A stretch of DNA of 64,000 nt from positions 744,001 through 808,000 of the forward strand of contig NZ_JAULBC010000002.1 of NCBI RefSeq assembly GCF_041060425.1, given 5' to 3'. Shown one piece after another: positions 35,342 through 45,600 of this stretch. Each line of letters begins with the position of its first letter. Within the stretch, counting starts at the first letter, position 1. This stretch comes from Danxiaibacter flavus. GTDB taxonomy: Bacteria > Bacteroidota > Bacteroidia > Chitinophagales > Chitinophagaceae. Below the pieces are notes generated by a model. The model had not been told where the DNA came from. It searched no databases and worked only from the letters and a program-made list of their open reading frames with translations. A program made the translations under genes and the position numbers.

Positions 35342-35833
35342 TTAACTGTTGTATCTTCTTTTTTTGCGTGGCCTGTCATCATCTTCAAGTTCATCTATCA
35401 ATGATTCCGGCGAAGGGTGACTGGTGATTTTTACCGCAGCCTGGAACAAAACAATCAACAATACTATTGAGCCGACCAGTTCCTGCCATGTGAGCCAGTA
35501 TCCCCAAAGGGAATAGACGGCCGCCTTTTCAGGATGCTCTTTTTCATAAATGATATTCACCTTCTCTCCTTCCGTAAAGCTTCTGAACAAATAAGCGGCA
35601 TTAACAACATAGTCTTTCTTATCTACATTGAATGTTGCTTTAGCCACAGACTTATCATTCTGATCTTTCACAAAATGAATGGTTGCAGGCATTTGCTCGC
35701 CATCAAAATAATCCGGTTGCCGTGAAAAGAGTACGTAAGTAAAGAAAACAACAATATAAAGTATGATGATCGTTTTGTACAACTGTAATTGTTTTGTAAG
35801 TGACTGTAAGCAAAAACCTGACAAGCTTCTCAA
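35342..35833 (-). CDS. Small membrane protein with DUF3592-like middle region
   Basis: Up to 163 residues. Two hydrophobic helices (TIIILYIVVFFTYVLF and LVGSIVLLIVLFQAAV) flank an extracytoplasmic beta-rich segment with VNIIYEKEHPEKAAVYSLWG, the pattern of DUF3592-type proteins. A basic tail (DDRPRKKRRYNS) is probably cytosolic. There is no ATG start: the frame opens at TTG 35833, and a second TTG at 35782 would place the start right before the first helix. Function unknown. Followed by the DUF486 gene after 14 nt. Confidence 0.65.
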   Translation of the reverse strand: MRSLSGFCLQSLTKQLQLYKTIIILYIVVFFTYVLFSRQPDYFDGEQMPATIHFVKDQNDKSVAKATFNVDKKDYVVNAAYLFRSFTEGEKVNIIYEKEHPEKAAVYSLWGYWLTWQELVGSIVLLIVLFQAAVKITSHPSPESLIDELEDDDRPRKKRRYNS

Positions 35834-35877
35834 CCTGCCAGGTCGCTATATAGAATAATTAGTAAGTCTTTTTTAAA

Positions 35878-36035
35878 AACCACGGAGACATAACGAACAC
35901 TGCGAAACACGACGAATCAAGATGAGAGCGAAAAGGCGGTTCCGATGAATGCCTTCTTATCGTCATCTAGTCTCTTGAGACCTGTTTTAATTTTCAGGCT
36001 TTGTGCTTCTTCGTGTCGTCCGTGGCTTCGTGGTT
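35878..36035. repeat. Inverted pair of 8-bp (CACGGAGG) arrays downstream of smc
   Basis: Left arm 35878-35918 and right arm 36001-36035 carry reverse-complement words (ACCACGGAGACA / CCGTGGCTTCGTGG). The right arm ends 7 nt past the smc stop. The loop is about 80 nt. Confidence 0.8.
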
Positions 36036-36042
36036 CAAAACG

Positions 36043-39000
36043 CTAATTCAGGCTTCTGAAATCCACGGGTACCAGCTTACTCACGCCCGGTTCCTGCATG
36101 GTTACACCATAAACCACATCCACTGCACTCATTGTCATTTTGTTGTGCGTTACGATGATGAACTGAGAGTTTTCGCTGAACTTTTTAATCATCTGCGTAA
36201 ACTTGCCCACGTTGGCATCATCCAGCGGCGCATCTACTTCATCCAGGATACAGAAAGGCGCTGGCTTGATCAGGTAGATAGCAAACAGCAACGCGGTCGC
36301 TGTTAGTGTTTTTTCTCCACCACTCAACTGAGTAATAGATGAAGGACGCTTACCTTTAGGTTTGGCCACGATGTCAATGCCTGTTTCAGCAAGATTCTCA
36401 GGATTTTCAAGCACCATGTCCGCGGTATCTTCTTCTGTAAACAAGGCTTTAAACACCTTCTGGAAGTTATCTCTTACCTGGTTGAACGTATCAAGGAACT
36501 GCTGATTGGCTGTTGCTTCCACTTCCTGAATGGTCTGCAACAAGCTGTCCTTAGCTGTTACCAGATCCGTTTTTTGTTCCAGGATGAACTCATAACGTTT
36601 TTTCATTTCAGTGAACGCCTCAATAGCTGTAGGGTTCACTTCGCCCATATTTTCCAGGCGTTTCTTCATCCTGTCGCAGCTTGCCTGAAGGTCTTCAACG
36701 CTGGTGTTGGTCTTTCTATCCTGATCCAGAATCTCGTCCAGCTCAACTTTAAACTCAACACTTAACCGCTCTTTCATACCAGCTAACTGAAGCTTCAACT
36801 CGTTGAGTTTATCTTTCAATTCGCTGAGCAGGTGCTCGATCATTTCACGGCTCTTCACTTTCAAACGTAAAGCGCTTTCCTTTTCCTGCAAAGCGTTCCG
36901 CAGATTGTAATAAGTCTGATCTGCTTCGTTCAGCTTTTTCTCTTCTTCTTCTTTTTTACGCATTAAGCCCAACAATTGCTCTTCTGCTTCTTTTAATGCA
37001 TCCTGGTTAATCAGAATGTCGTCAGAAGCTTCTGACAATTGTTTGGTGTTGCTTTGGATCTGTGCGTGCAGATCGTTTAACTGGTTTTCTTTAAATACCA
37101 GCTCCTGTTTTAAAGCAGATATTTTACTCTGCTGACGGGTAAGTTGCAGATTGGTTTCGTTATACTGTGCAGACGCGAAGTTGTATTCCTGTTCAGCAAG
37201 CTGATAATCCTGCTCAACCATTTTCATTTCCTCATTCGTCTGCTGCAATTCATCATTTAATGTATGCAGCAACTCTCTTGTATCTGCAATGGCTTCCTGC
37301 TCATCCTGCAGCCTGTTGTCAGTATCTTCCAGCTTATGCTGTGCATTGGATTGAGCCGCCTGCAGATTCTCAATTTTATTCTTCGTCGCAAAAACCTGGT
37401 TGGTTAACTGGTTAATTTCATTCTCTGTCTGCTTGATCGCATGTTCTTTCAACTGCTCATTGTAACCAATAACCTCATTGTGTTTTTGTTTGATCTCAGC
37501 TTTTAATGAATTTACCACTGCATCCTGCAATACGATTTCATCGTGCAGTTTTTCCAGGTTCTTGGCTCGCCCAATTTTCTTTCCTTCAAACAATCCTACG
37601 CTACCACCGGTTAAAGTGAATTTACCTTTCACATATTTACCGGTCTTTTCCAATACAACCGCACCGTTGCTATTGTTCATCGCTTCTTCATTCTCCGCGA
37701 TGTAAACATTTGCCAACAAGTATTCAGCAAGCTTTACATATTGATCATCCACTTCAATAACATCCATCGCTTTGATGGTGTTGGCTGGTTGATGCGTTTT
37801 GATTTCTACGCCGTCCAGTTCTTCCAGCATAAAGAAGTTGGCCTTTCCTTTTTTGTTTTGATCCAACAGATGAACGGCTTGCAGACCTTCTTTTAAGTTA
37901 TCAACTACATAATAGTTCAGGTAAGGCTCCAACACATTTTCAACTGCCGCACGATATTCCTCCTGTACATAAACAATGTCAGAAAGAATGGGCACGTTGG
38001 ATTTCCATTGCGGATTGTTGTGAAGGAATTTTACGCTTTCAGGATAGCCTTCCATTGAATCTATCAGGCTCTTCAACAAGTCGTGCTCGTTGCGTTTGGC
38101 ATCAAGCTTTCTTGTTTCATCAGCCAGTTCGTTACGAAGAGATTCCAGCACTTTCTGCGTTTCCAGGATCTGCTCTTTTGTTCTTTCATGCTGCTCCTGC
38201 AATTGTTGCAGATCGACGCGTTTTGCATCAAGTACTTCTTCTTTATCTTTCAGTTCATTTTCCAGTTGTTGCATCTGGAATGAACGGTTTTGCTTTTCAT
38301 CGCTTAACTGCGCGTGAGAACGTTGCAGGTTTTGAATAGAGGTATCGGCGACAGCTACTTTTTTCTCTGCATCAAACTGGCTGCGTTGAATTTGCTGATA
38401 CTTTCCGCGTAATCCATCTACACTGCTTCTTTTCTCATCAAATGTGCGGCGCTTATCTTCTATATCCAGTTTGGCAGTTTCTACTTTATCCTGCAGATCA
38501 GCAAGTCTGTCCTGTTCATCACCCACCTGTATTTGTGTATAATGAATAGAATCTTCAATTGTCTTTAACTGACCTTCAGCTTTCTGTAAGAAATCTTTTA
38601 AGCTGGTTTCTTTTTCTGTTAAGTAGTGAAGTTTTTGAGAAGCGAGATTTTTCTCGTTTTCCTTCGTACGCAAGCCTTGTAGCAAGTCGTTAAACTCATG
38701 TTGCATGCTTTGCAACGCTCGTTCCTTTTCAATAAATCCAACTTTCTCCTGCTCAATATCTGCCTCCTCAATCGCTATCTCGGCTTCTAAACGAACTTTC
38801 TTATCTGTCTCCGCATCCTGTTGTTCGTTCAGTTCGCGGTAAGTAACATTAAATCCTTCCAGTGCAGCTTTAGCCAACTCAATGGATACTTCGCGGTAGT
38901 CTTTCTTTATTTCGTAATACTTCTCAGCCTTCTTTGCCTGGTTCTCCAGCATTTTAAGCTGGTTGTTGATCTCGAACAATAGGTCCTCAATACGGTTAAG

Positions 39001-39561
39001 ATCCTGCTCTGTCGCATCCAGCTTGGCTTTCGCTTCTTTCTTACGTGTTTTATATATGGTGATACCAGCGGCCTGCTCTAACATGCGGCGGCGGCTGTTC
39101 TCTTTATCTTTAATAATGTCGTCCACCATGCCAAGCTCGATGATGGCATAGCTGTCAGTACTCACCCCTGTATCCATGAACAGGTTATGGATATCTTTTA
39201 AACGGCAGGCAACATCATTCAGCCTGTATTCACTATCGCCATTTTTATAGAAACGGCGGGTAATGGTAACGGTACTGAACTCCGTTGGCAATAAATTCTT
39301 GGTATTTTCAAAAGTGAGGCTTACTTCGGCAAGACCGCTCGGGCTGCGGGTCTTAGAGCCGTTAAAGACAAGCGCTTCCAGGTTTTCACTACGTAAAGCA
39401 GAGATCTTTTGTTCCCCAATCACCCAGCGGATGCTATCGATGATATTACTTTTCCCGCAACCATTCGGACCAATAATTCCTGTTATGCCTTCATCAAAGC
39501 TTACCACTGTTTTGTCGGCAAAACTCTTAAACCCTTTTATTTCAAGACTTTTTAGCTTCAT
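36043..39561 (-). CDS. smc: Chromosome segregation protein SMC
   Basis: 1172 residues. The N-terminal ATPase head has Walker A GPNGCGKSNI at 31-40. Long coiled coils (about 170-500 and 680-1010) flank a hinge (about 510-660, SVKFLHNNPQWKSNVP, VENVLEPYLNYYVVD). The C-terminal head has signature LSGGEKTLTATALL and Walker B CILDEVDAPLDD. SMC dimers load with ScpAB and organise the chromosome. The frame opens 11 codons earlier (39594), but the family N-terminus MKLKSLEIKGFKSFADKT starts at ATG 39559-39561. Confidence 0.96.
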   Translation of the reverse strand: MKLKSLEIKGFKSFADKTVVSFDEGITGIIGPNGCGKSNIIDSIRWVIGEQKISALRSENLEALVFNGSKTRSPSGLAEVSLTFENTKNLLPTEFSTVTITRRFYKNGDSEYRLNDVACRLKDIHNLFMDTGVSTDSYAIIELGMVDDIIKDKENSRRRMLEQAAGITIYKTRKKEAKAKLDATEQDLNRIEDLLFEINNQLKMLENQAKKAEKYYEIKKDYREVSIELAKAALEGFNVTYRELNEQQDAETDKKVRLEAEIAIEEADIEQEKVGFIEKERALQSMQHEFNDLLQGLRTKENEKNLASQKLHYLTEKETSLKDFLQKAEGQLKTIEDSIHYTQIQVGDEQDRLADLQDKVETAKLDIEDKRRTFDEKRSSVDGLRGKYQQIQRSQFDAEKKVAVADTSIQNLQRSHAQLSDEKQNRSFQMQQLENELKDKEEVLDAKRVDLQQLQEQHERTKEQILETQKVLESLRNELADETRKLDAKRNEHDLLKSLIDSMEGYPESVKFLHNNPQWKSNVPILSDIVYVQEEYRAAVENVLEPYLNYYVVDNLKEGLQAVHLLDQNKKGKANFFMLEELDGVEIKTHQPANTIKAMDVIEVDDQYVKLAEYLLANVYIAENEEAMNNSNGAVVLEKTGKYVKGKFTLTGGSVGLFEGKKIGRAKNLEKLHDEIVLQDAVVNSLKAEIKQKHNEVIGYNEQLKEHAIKQTENEINQLTNQVFATKNKIENLQAAQSNAQHKLEDTDNRLQDEQEAIADTRELLHTLNDELQQTNEEMKMVEQDYQLAEQEYNFASAQYNETNLQLTRQQSKISALKQELVFKENQLNDLHAQIQSNTKQLSEASDDILINQDALKEAEEQLLGLMRKKEEEEKKLNEADQTYYNLRNALQEKESALRLKVKSREMIEHLLSELKDKLNELKLQLAGMKERLSVEFKVELDEILDQDRKTNTSVEDLQASCDRMKKRLENMGEVNPTAIEAFTEMKKRYEFILEQKTDLVTAKDSLLQTIQEVEATANQQFLDTFNQVRDNFQKVFKALFTEEDTADMVLENPENLAETGIDIVAKPKGKRPSSITQLSGGEKTLTATALLFAIYLIKPAPFCILDEVDAPLDDANVGKFTQMIKKFSENSQFIIVTHNKMTMSAVDVVYGVTMQEPGVSKLVPVDFRSLN

Positions 39562-39727
39562 AAACTCTACTTTCTGTTCACTGGTTGCATGCAATAGCCA
39601 AAAAGAAACGTATGGATTTTACAGGAAATTGCAATTTCAAACCTGATTATTGCTGCGAACTTAAGCGAAAACCGCTAAAATAGCCATTTTTCGTTTTCGG
39701 TTGTGGAGAAGTGGTGGAAATATAAAG

Positions 39728-39806
39728 CGATCAGCTGTAAGCTTTGAGCTGTCAGGGCGGGAACGCGACAAGAGGAAGTAAAAATTCAAAAGTAAAAAGT
39801 AAAAAA
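39728..39806. repeat. AGCTGTA array and AAAAGTA array between smc and barrel gene
   Basis: AGCTGTAAGCTTTGAGCTG heptamers (39728-39757) followed by AAAAGTA heptamers (39777-39806), the latter 25 nt past the barrel-gene stop. No inverted partners are adjacent. Confidence 0.7.
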
Positions 39807-39830
39807 CGTGGAGGTTTGATCAGGCTGGCA

Positions 39831-40399
39831 TTACCAAATAAGTCTTACACCAAGAGAAAGCTGTGTAACTACTTCTAATTGTTGATAGAACCCAAATTCC
39901 TCGTCGTTATTTGAAGTTACATATGGACCCGTTGCATTTACTTCGATGCTCAATAATGCGTTGTGCACAGGCAACATATAGCCGGTTCTTATTGCTAAAG
40001 TTGGATAGATTTTATTGAGATGATCATTGCTTGTTTGTGACAGATAGTCTTCTGTTTTCTTTTGCAACGCTACGCCCGCCGCAGCAAACAGACCTGAATG
40101 GTTAAGCTTTTTAGAAAACTCTGTTTGAGCTAAAAATGCACAGGTAAAAATCCGGAGTTTGCCATATTCTAAGCTGATATCATCTTCATTGCTATTCATT
40201 CTGGCCGTGAAATAATTCATGTAAGCGCTGAAAGTTATTCTTTTATTCAAAGCGTAATCAGTGCCCAATTGAAATGATGGTCCTAAATAATCTGTTGTGG
40301 AATTGACGGCTGCATGTAGGCCAATGTACGGGTGGAATTTTGCCTGGCTAAAACAATGCTGCGCAAAAAAAAACAAAAGGGGAGGGCGATCTTTCTCAT
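39831..40399 (-). pseudogene. Outer-membrane beta-barrel protein with frameshift in signal-peptide poly-T tract
   Basis: The body (about 170 residues, from FHPYIGLHAAVN to the C-terminal LSLGVRLIW) has the alternating strands and terminal aromatic residue of a small outer-membrane barrel. In its own frame it has no ATG; the frame opens at a GTG (40403) that lies inside the -7 element. An ATG at 40397-40399, just after that promoter, opens MRKIALPFCFF, an ideal signal-peptide start, but in the other frame. The two frames meet at a run of nine A on the plus strand (40365-40373). One more base would fuse them into a continuous secreted protein. It could be phase variation, a recent mutation or a sequencing error. 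Confidence 0.65.
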
Positions 40400-40402
40400 A
40401 CA

Positions 40403-40410
40403 CAAATATA
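40403..40410 (-). promoter_or_regulatory. -7 element directly before the barrel-gene ATG
   Basis: The minus strand reads TATATTTG, an exact TAnnTTTG match, 3 nt before the ATG at 40399. The expected start point is at or next to that ATG, so the message may be leaderless. Confidence 0.6.
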
Positions 40411-40493
40411 AGAATACTTATATATAATCGTGAGAGATAAAATTTGAACGCCCCTTCTAAGCCAGTTTACAATAATCTGATCAATTCATCCAC

Positions 40494-41282
40494 TTAAAGC
40501 GTTCCCGTTCTCCCTCCATCAACTGGCAAATTAACGCCATTAATATATGATGCCGCGGGTGAGCAAAGGAATGCAACGGCAGCGCCAAATTCTGAAGCCT
40601 CACCAAGGCGGCCGGCAGGGATCTGCAAAATGCTTTTGTGCGTGATTTCTTCAACGGAGGTATCGTTGGCCTCCGCCTGTTTCCCGAAGAGATAAGCGAG
40701 CCGGTCCGTGTTGGTGAAACCCGGCAATACGTTGTTTACAGTTATGCCGAAATGACCTATTTCGTTTGCAAGTGTTTTTGCCCAGTTGGCCACAGCTGCG
40801 CGCACGGTGTTGGAGATTCCCAGCCCGTTGATCGGCTGCTTAACGGAGGTGGACACTATGTTGACGATACGTCCAAATTCAGCTTTTCTCATGCCCGGCA
40901 CCAGTGTCTGTGCAAGCAAATGAGAGGTCACCAAATGTGCATCAAAAGCCAGTTCCAGCTCCTCTGCCGGTGTATCCAACAATGGTCCGGAAGGCGGCCC
41001 GCCGGTGTTATTTACCAATATATGAATGATGTTGGTTTTAGTTAATTGTTGCTTAACCTTTTCTTGTACGTCCTGCGGCTTGGAGGTATCAGCAACAATA
41101 TAACTATGGCGCTGTTTTTTTGAAACATCCAGCAACTCAACTACTTTTTTCAACTTGTCTTCATTACGTGCCAGCACAATTACTGTTGCGCCAAGCAAGG
41201 CCAATTCTTTTGCCACAGCGGCACCCAATCCCTGGGATGCGCCACAGACGAGTGCTGTTTTATTGGAAAGATCGAGATTCAT
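40494..41282 (-). CDS. SDR family oxidoreductase lacking the YxxxK pair
   Basis: 262 residues with a Rossmann fold: cofactor motif VCGASQGLG at 12-20, NNTGGPPSGP near 90-99, IVNIVSTSV near 138, and the C-terminal SYINGVNLPVDGG typical of FabG-like short-chain dehydrogenases. Where the catalytic Tyr-x-x-x-Lys should be, it has GISNTVRAAVANWAKTL: Ser/Asn replaces Tyr and Arg replaces Lys. The usual reduction chemistry may therefore be changed or absent. Some characterised relatives share this IxNTxRAAV pattern, so it may be a subfamily rather than a decayed gene. Neighbours give no hint of the substrate. Confidence 0.85.
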   Translation of the reverse strand: MNLDLSNKTALVCGASQGLGAAVAKELALLGATVIVLARNEDKLKKVVELLDVSKKQRHSYIVADTSKPQDVQEKVKQQLTKTNIIHILVNNTGGPPSGPLLDTPAEELELAFDAHLVTSHLLAQTLVPGMRKAEFGRIVNIVSTSVKQPINGLGISNTVRAAVANWAKTLANEIGHFGITVNNVLPGFTNTDRLAYLFGKQAEANDTSVEEITHKSILQIPAGRLGEASEFGAAVAFLCSPAASYINGVNLPVDGGRTGTL

Positions 41283-41306
41283 GGAAGAGGTTTTATGGTG
41301 AGGGGC

Positions 41307-41519
41307 GTGAGGTGTCAGGTATCAGGTATCAGGCGTTTGCCTAAGCTAATAAGCTCACATCATAAGCCTACCACACTCTTTGGAAATATAATACTAAATG
41401 CTGAAAAAGGGGATTTTTTGTATGAAATCAAAAAGCTAACTCATTTGCATATTCGCAGTTCGCAAACGGGTGCACATCTTCCCATTCGCACATCCGCACA
41501 TTCTCAAATTTGCACATTT
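41307..41519. repeat. TATCAGG array and TGTGCAAA array after NlpC/P60 gene
   Basis: TATCAGG heptamers at 41307-41335, then a long TGTGCAAA-type octamer array at 41441-41519 that runs straight into the TAA of the NlpC/P60 gene. The array has no adjacent inverted partner. Confidence 0.8.
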
Positions 41520-42228
41520 AACTCTTTGGTCTTCCGCCACCTTTGTACCTGGGTCTCCAGTAATTGTCGTTCAGATCGCTGACCATTACGCCGCCGCTGG
41601 TTGCGGCATGGACAAACTTATTGTTGAGGATGTAAATTCCAACGTGTGTAATGCTGCGCCTGCCGCTGGTATGAAAGAAGACAAGATCACCTTCCTGCAG
41701 ATTTTCCTGATCTACCCGTTCAGTAAGATTATATTGTTCCTGGGCTGTCCGCGGTAAAGTAACATTATATACATCCCGCAGCATAATTTGAGTAAAAGCT
41801 GAGCAGTCAAGACAGTTCTCAGTTGAACCGCCGAGGCAATATTTAGTTCCCCACCATTTATCTATGTTTTGCAGCAAAGCAGGATTGTTGAGCTTTTCAA
41901 CACTTGCGTCAAGTATGATTGAATATTTAAGCTGAAGCCAATTGGCATTTTCAATGTTGCTGTTGGAAAGCGAAGGATCAGGTTCAATCTTAGAAACGGT
42001 AGTTTTTCTTTCTTTTTCAGCGCGTTTTGAAGAAGAAGAGGTCGTATTATTGGCAACACCTCCCGGTGTTACATTGATATCGTCGAGGAATCTTGGATCC
42101 CGGTTTTTATTGCGGGAAGCATTGTTTCTGTTGTTAGAATCATCTCTCGAAGTAATTTGCTTGAGACTTTTACACGACGCTAACGACAAACAAACGCAAA
42201 GACTATATATAAAAAATTTAATATTCAT
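41518..42228 (-). CDS. NlpC/P60 family lipoprotein (cell-wall endopeptidase)
   Basis: 236 residues. A lipoprotein signal with lipobox LASC (MNIKFFIYSLCVCLSLASCK) is followed by a low-complexity Asn/Ser-rich spacer and a C-terminal NlpC/P60 domain (about 125-236). The catalytic Cys is in LDCSAF, the catalytic His in ITHVGIYI and a third polar residue in FVHAATS. Such enzymes cleave D-Glu-DAP bonds in peptidoglycan stem peptides. The frame opens at 42279, but the lipoprotein signal starts at ATG 42226-42228. The TAA joins a TGTGCAAA array. Confidence 0.9.
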   Translation of the reverse strand: MNIKFFIYSLCVCLSLASCKSLKQITSRDDSNNRNNASRNKNRDPRFLDDINVTPGGVANNTTSSSSKRAEKERKTTVSKIEPDPSLSNSNIENANWLQLKYSIILDASVEKLNNPALLQNIDKWWGTKYCLGGSTENCLDCSAFTQIMLRDVYNVTLPRTAQEQYNLTERVDQENLQEGDLVFFHTSGRRSITHVGIYILNNKFVHAATSGGVMVSDLNDNYWRPRYKGGGRPKS

Positions 42229-42639
42229 TACCAGGGCGCAAGTTAAAAGGCTTGGCGCACCAACACAAATTATATGCAAAACTTTTTAGGAAACGAAACA
42301 TAATACGCACTTATTGTGGAAAATAAGGTGACGGATGGCATGGATTTTTGAGCGAAATTTGCAGGTTTGATATGGTGAATGGTGAATGGTCAATAGTGAA
42401 AGATGCAGTCAGTACTAGTTTATTCATTCATTATTATAATTCGGTAAATGGTAAGGAGCTAAGTGAAAGATACGATCGGTACCAGTTTTGGTCAAATCGT
42501 AAACAGGCGGCAAAAGCATCATCAAAATATTATGTTCCGGACTAAGTTTTAAGAGGTCACGGGAAACTAAACAGGTTTCAGCTTTCACTATTCACTATTG
42601 ACTATTCACTGATTTACAGGTTTACAAAGGACGAACAAC
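42229..42639. other. Divergent interval between NlpC/P60 gene and dnaE
   Basis: 411 nt. Contains an inverted pair of GGTGAAT heptamer arrays (42372-42401 and 42581-42610). The right arm ends about 30 nt before the dnaE ATG. A 65-codon open frame lies across the left arm and loop, but I cannot support it as a gene. Confidence 0.6.
42372..42610. repeat. Inverted pair of 7-bp (GGTGAAT) arrays upstream of dnaE
   Basis: Left arm 42372-42401 (GGTGAAT, GGTGAAT, GGTCAAT, AGTGAAA). Right arm 42581-42610 is the reverse complement. The 180-nt loop has no recognised gene. Unlike most pairs, this lies between two 5' ends. Confidence 0.8.
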
Positions 42640-45600
42640 ATGGCTCAATTCTCACACTTACACGTACATACACAATATTCTCTGCTGGATGGAGCGGCAG
42701 CGATAGATAGTCTTTATAAAAAAGCAGAAAAGAACGGCATGCCTGCGCTGGCTATTACCGATCACGGTAATATGTTCGGCGTATTTGAATTTGTGAGCAA
42801 GGCATGGAAAAACACCAAGGTGATCGGGAAAGATGCGAATGGAAAAGACATTACCACTCCGGTCGTAAAGCCAATCGTTGGTTGTGAGTTTTACGTGGTT
42901 GAGGACAGGCATAGAAAATCTTTCTCGAAAGAAGTAAGAGACGAACGTTATCACCAGGTTTTGCTTGCTAAGAACAAACAAGGTTACCAGAACCTGATCA
43001 AGTTAACATCGCTTGGATTTATTGAAGGTTACTATAGCAAGTATCCTCGTATTGATAAGGGGTTGATTGAAAAATATCACGAAGGCCTGATCGCTACAAC
43101 CTGTTGTATAGGTGCTTACATACCGCAAACCATCATTCATGATGGAGAAGAAGCTGCAGAAAAAGAATTCAAATGGTGGCTTGATCTGTTTGGTGACGAT
43201 TTCTTTATTGAACTGCAGCGCCATAACATCAAAGAACAGGAACTCATCAACGACACGCTCCTAAAGTTCTCCAAAAAATTTAATGTGCCTGTTATTGCAA
43301 CCAATGACAGTCACTATACAGACAGGGATGATTTTAATGCGCATGATATCCTGCTTTGTATCAACACCGGTGAAAAGCAATCAACGCCCGGTTTTGATGA
43401 CTTTGTAAATGATGAGCTGCAGATAAAGAACCGTCGTTTTAAATTCCCGAACGATCAGTTCTATTTTAAAACACAGGATGAAATGTCGCAATTGTTTAGC
43501 GACATACCTGAAAGTATTGATAACACCAACATGATCGTTGATCGTGTTGAAGTGCTCAACCTGAAGAAAGATATCCTTCTTCCGGCGTTTCCTTTGCCAA
43601 AGGAATTCCAGACGGAAACTGACAACAACATCAACCAGTGGAACTACCTGCACTATCTTACTTATGAAGGTGCACGCCAGCGTTATGGCGAAATATCAGA
43701 GTCTGCAAGAGAACGATTGGACTTTGAATTATTCACTATTAAAACGATGGGTTTCGCGGGTTACTTCCTTATTGTGAGTGACTTCATTAAAGCGGGTAGA
43801 GATCTTGGTGTATTTGTTGGCCCGGGTCGTGGATCTGCGGCAGGTAGTGCAGTTGCTTATTGTATCGGCATCACGAATATTGACCCGATTAAGTACAATC
43901 TGCTGTTTGAGCGTTTTCTTAACCCTGACCGTAAATCAATGCCGGATATTGATACGGACTTCGATGATGAAGGAAGACAAAAAGTAATTGATTATGTAGT
44001 TCAAAAATATGGCAACAACCAGGTAGCGCAGATCATTACCTACGGTACAATGGCTGCGAAATCGAGTATCAAGGACGTTGCGCGTGTAATGGATCTTCCG
44101 CTGGCAGAAAGTAATATGCTGGCGAAGATGGTGCCGGACAGACCGGGAACTGATCTTGGCCGTGTGCTTACTGCTCCAATGACAAGCAAGGAAGCTAAAG
44201 ACGGCCAGAAATCCTTAGAAGACAAAGAGAACTATGGCCCGGAAGAGTTGGAAAACATTAAGCTACTGAGGCAAATCTACGGTGGAGAAGATATAAGGGG
44301 ACAGGTATTGCGTGAAGCCGAGCGTTTGGAAGGATCTGTGCGTAACACAGGTATCCACGCTGCCGGTATCATCATTGCCCCTAAAGATCTTACGGAATTG
44401 ATTCCGGTTGCTACTGCAAAAGACTCTGATCTGTGGGTTACCCAGATTGAGGGTAGCATGATTGAAGATGCCGGCGTAATTAAGATGGACTTTCTTGGTT
44501 TGAAAACCTTGTCCATCATCAAAACTGCGCTGGAGTTGATTAAGCTGAATCATGGCGTTGACCTGGTAATCGACGACATTTCACTAACAGATGAAAAAAC
44601 TTATCAACTATATCAAAAGGGCGAAACCAACGGTACGTTCCAGTTTGAAAGTCCCGGGATGCAGAAGTATCTCCGAGAACTGAAGCCCGATAAATTCGCC
44701 GATCTTATTGCGATGAACGCCTTGTATCGTCCCGGTCCAATGGCGTATATCCCACAATATGTTGCGCGTAAACACGGACGCGAAGAGGTTACTTATGACC
44801 TGCCAGACATGCAGGAATATCTTGAGGAAACTTACGGTATTACGGTGTACCAGGAGCAGGTGATGCTGCTGTCGCAGAAGATTGCCGGCTTTAGCAAGGG
44901 TGATGCGGACGTTCTTCGTAAAGCGATGGGTAAAAAGGACAAGAAGACGCTGGATAAAATGAAGGCCCAGTTTATGGATGGCGCTGTAAAAAAAGGTCAT
45001 CCCAAAGACGTGCTTGAGAAAGTATGGACCGACTGGGAAGCATTTGCCCAATATGCGTTCAACAAATCTCACTCAACCTGTTACGCGTTTGTTGCTTACG
45101 AAACAGCTTATCTAAAAGCGCACTACCCCGGTGAATATATGGCTGCGGTACTTAACCATGCAGGCGCCATTGAAAAGCTTACCTTCTTTATGGAGGAGTG
45201 CAAACGTATGGGCATTAAAGTGCTTGGTCCGGATATTAATGAATCTATCAAAGGTTTCTCTCCTAACAAAAAGGGCGAGATCCGTTTTGGCCTGGGTGGC
45301 TTAAAAGGTGTGGGTGAATCTGCTATCGAAAGTATTTTGGAAGAGCGTGAACGTAATGGCAACTACCTGGATATTTTTGATTTTATTAAGCGTATTAACC
45401 AAAGAACAGTAAATAAGCGATCAATAGAAAGTTTGGTGTATTCAGGTTCTTTTGACTGCTTTGCAGACATGCATCGTGCACAATATTTCTATACACTTCC
45501 GGGTGAAACGATGAACGGCATCGAGCGGATCATCAAGTTCGGAAACGTATTTCAGACAAACAAGCAGCAAAGCAGTAACAGCTTGTTCGGCGATGGAATG

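Noticed and set aside
42348..42545. 65-codon frame upstream of dnaE
   Set aside because: Its first half is a GGTGAAT array arm and the rest is hairpin loop; no homology visible.
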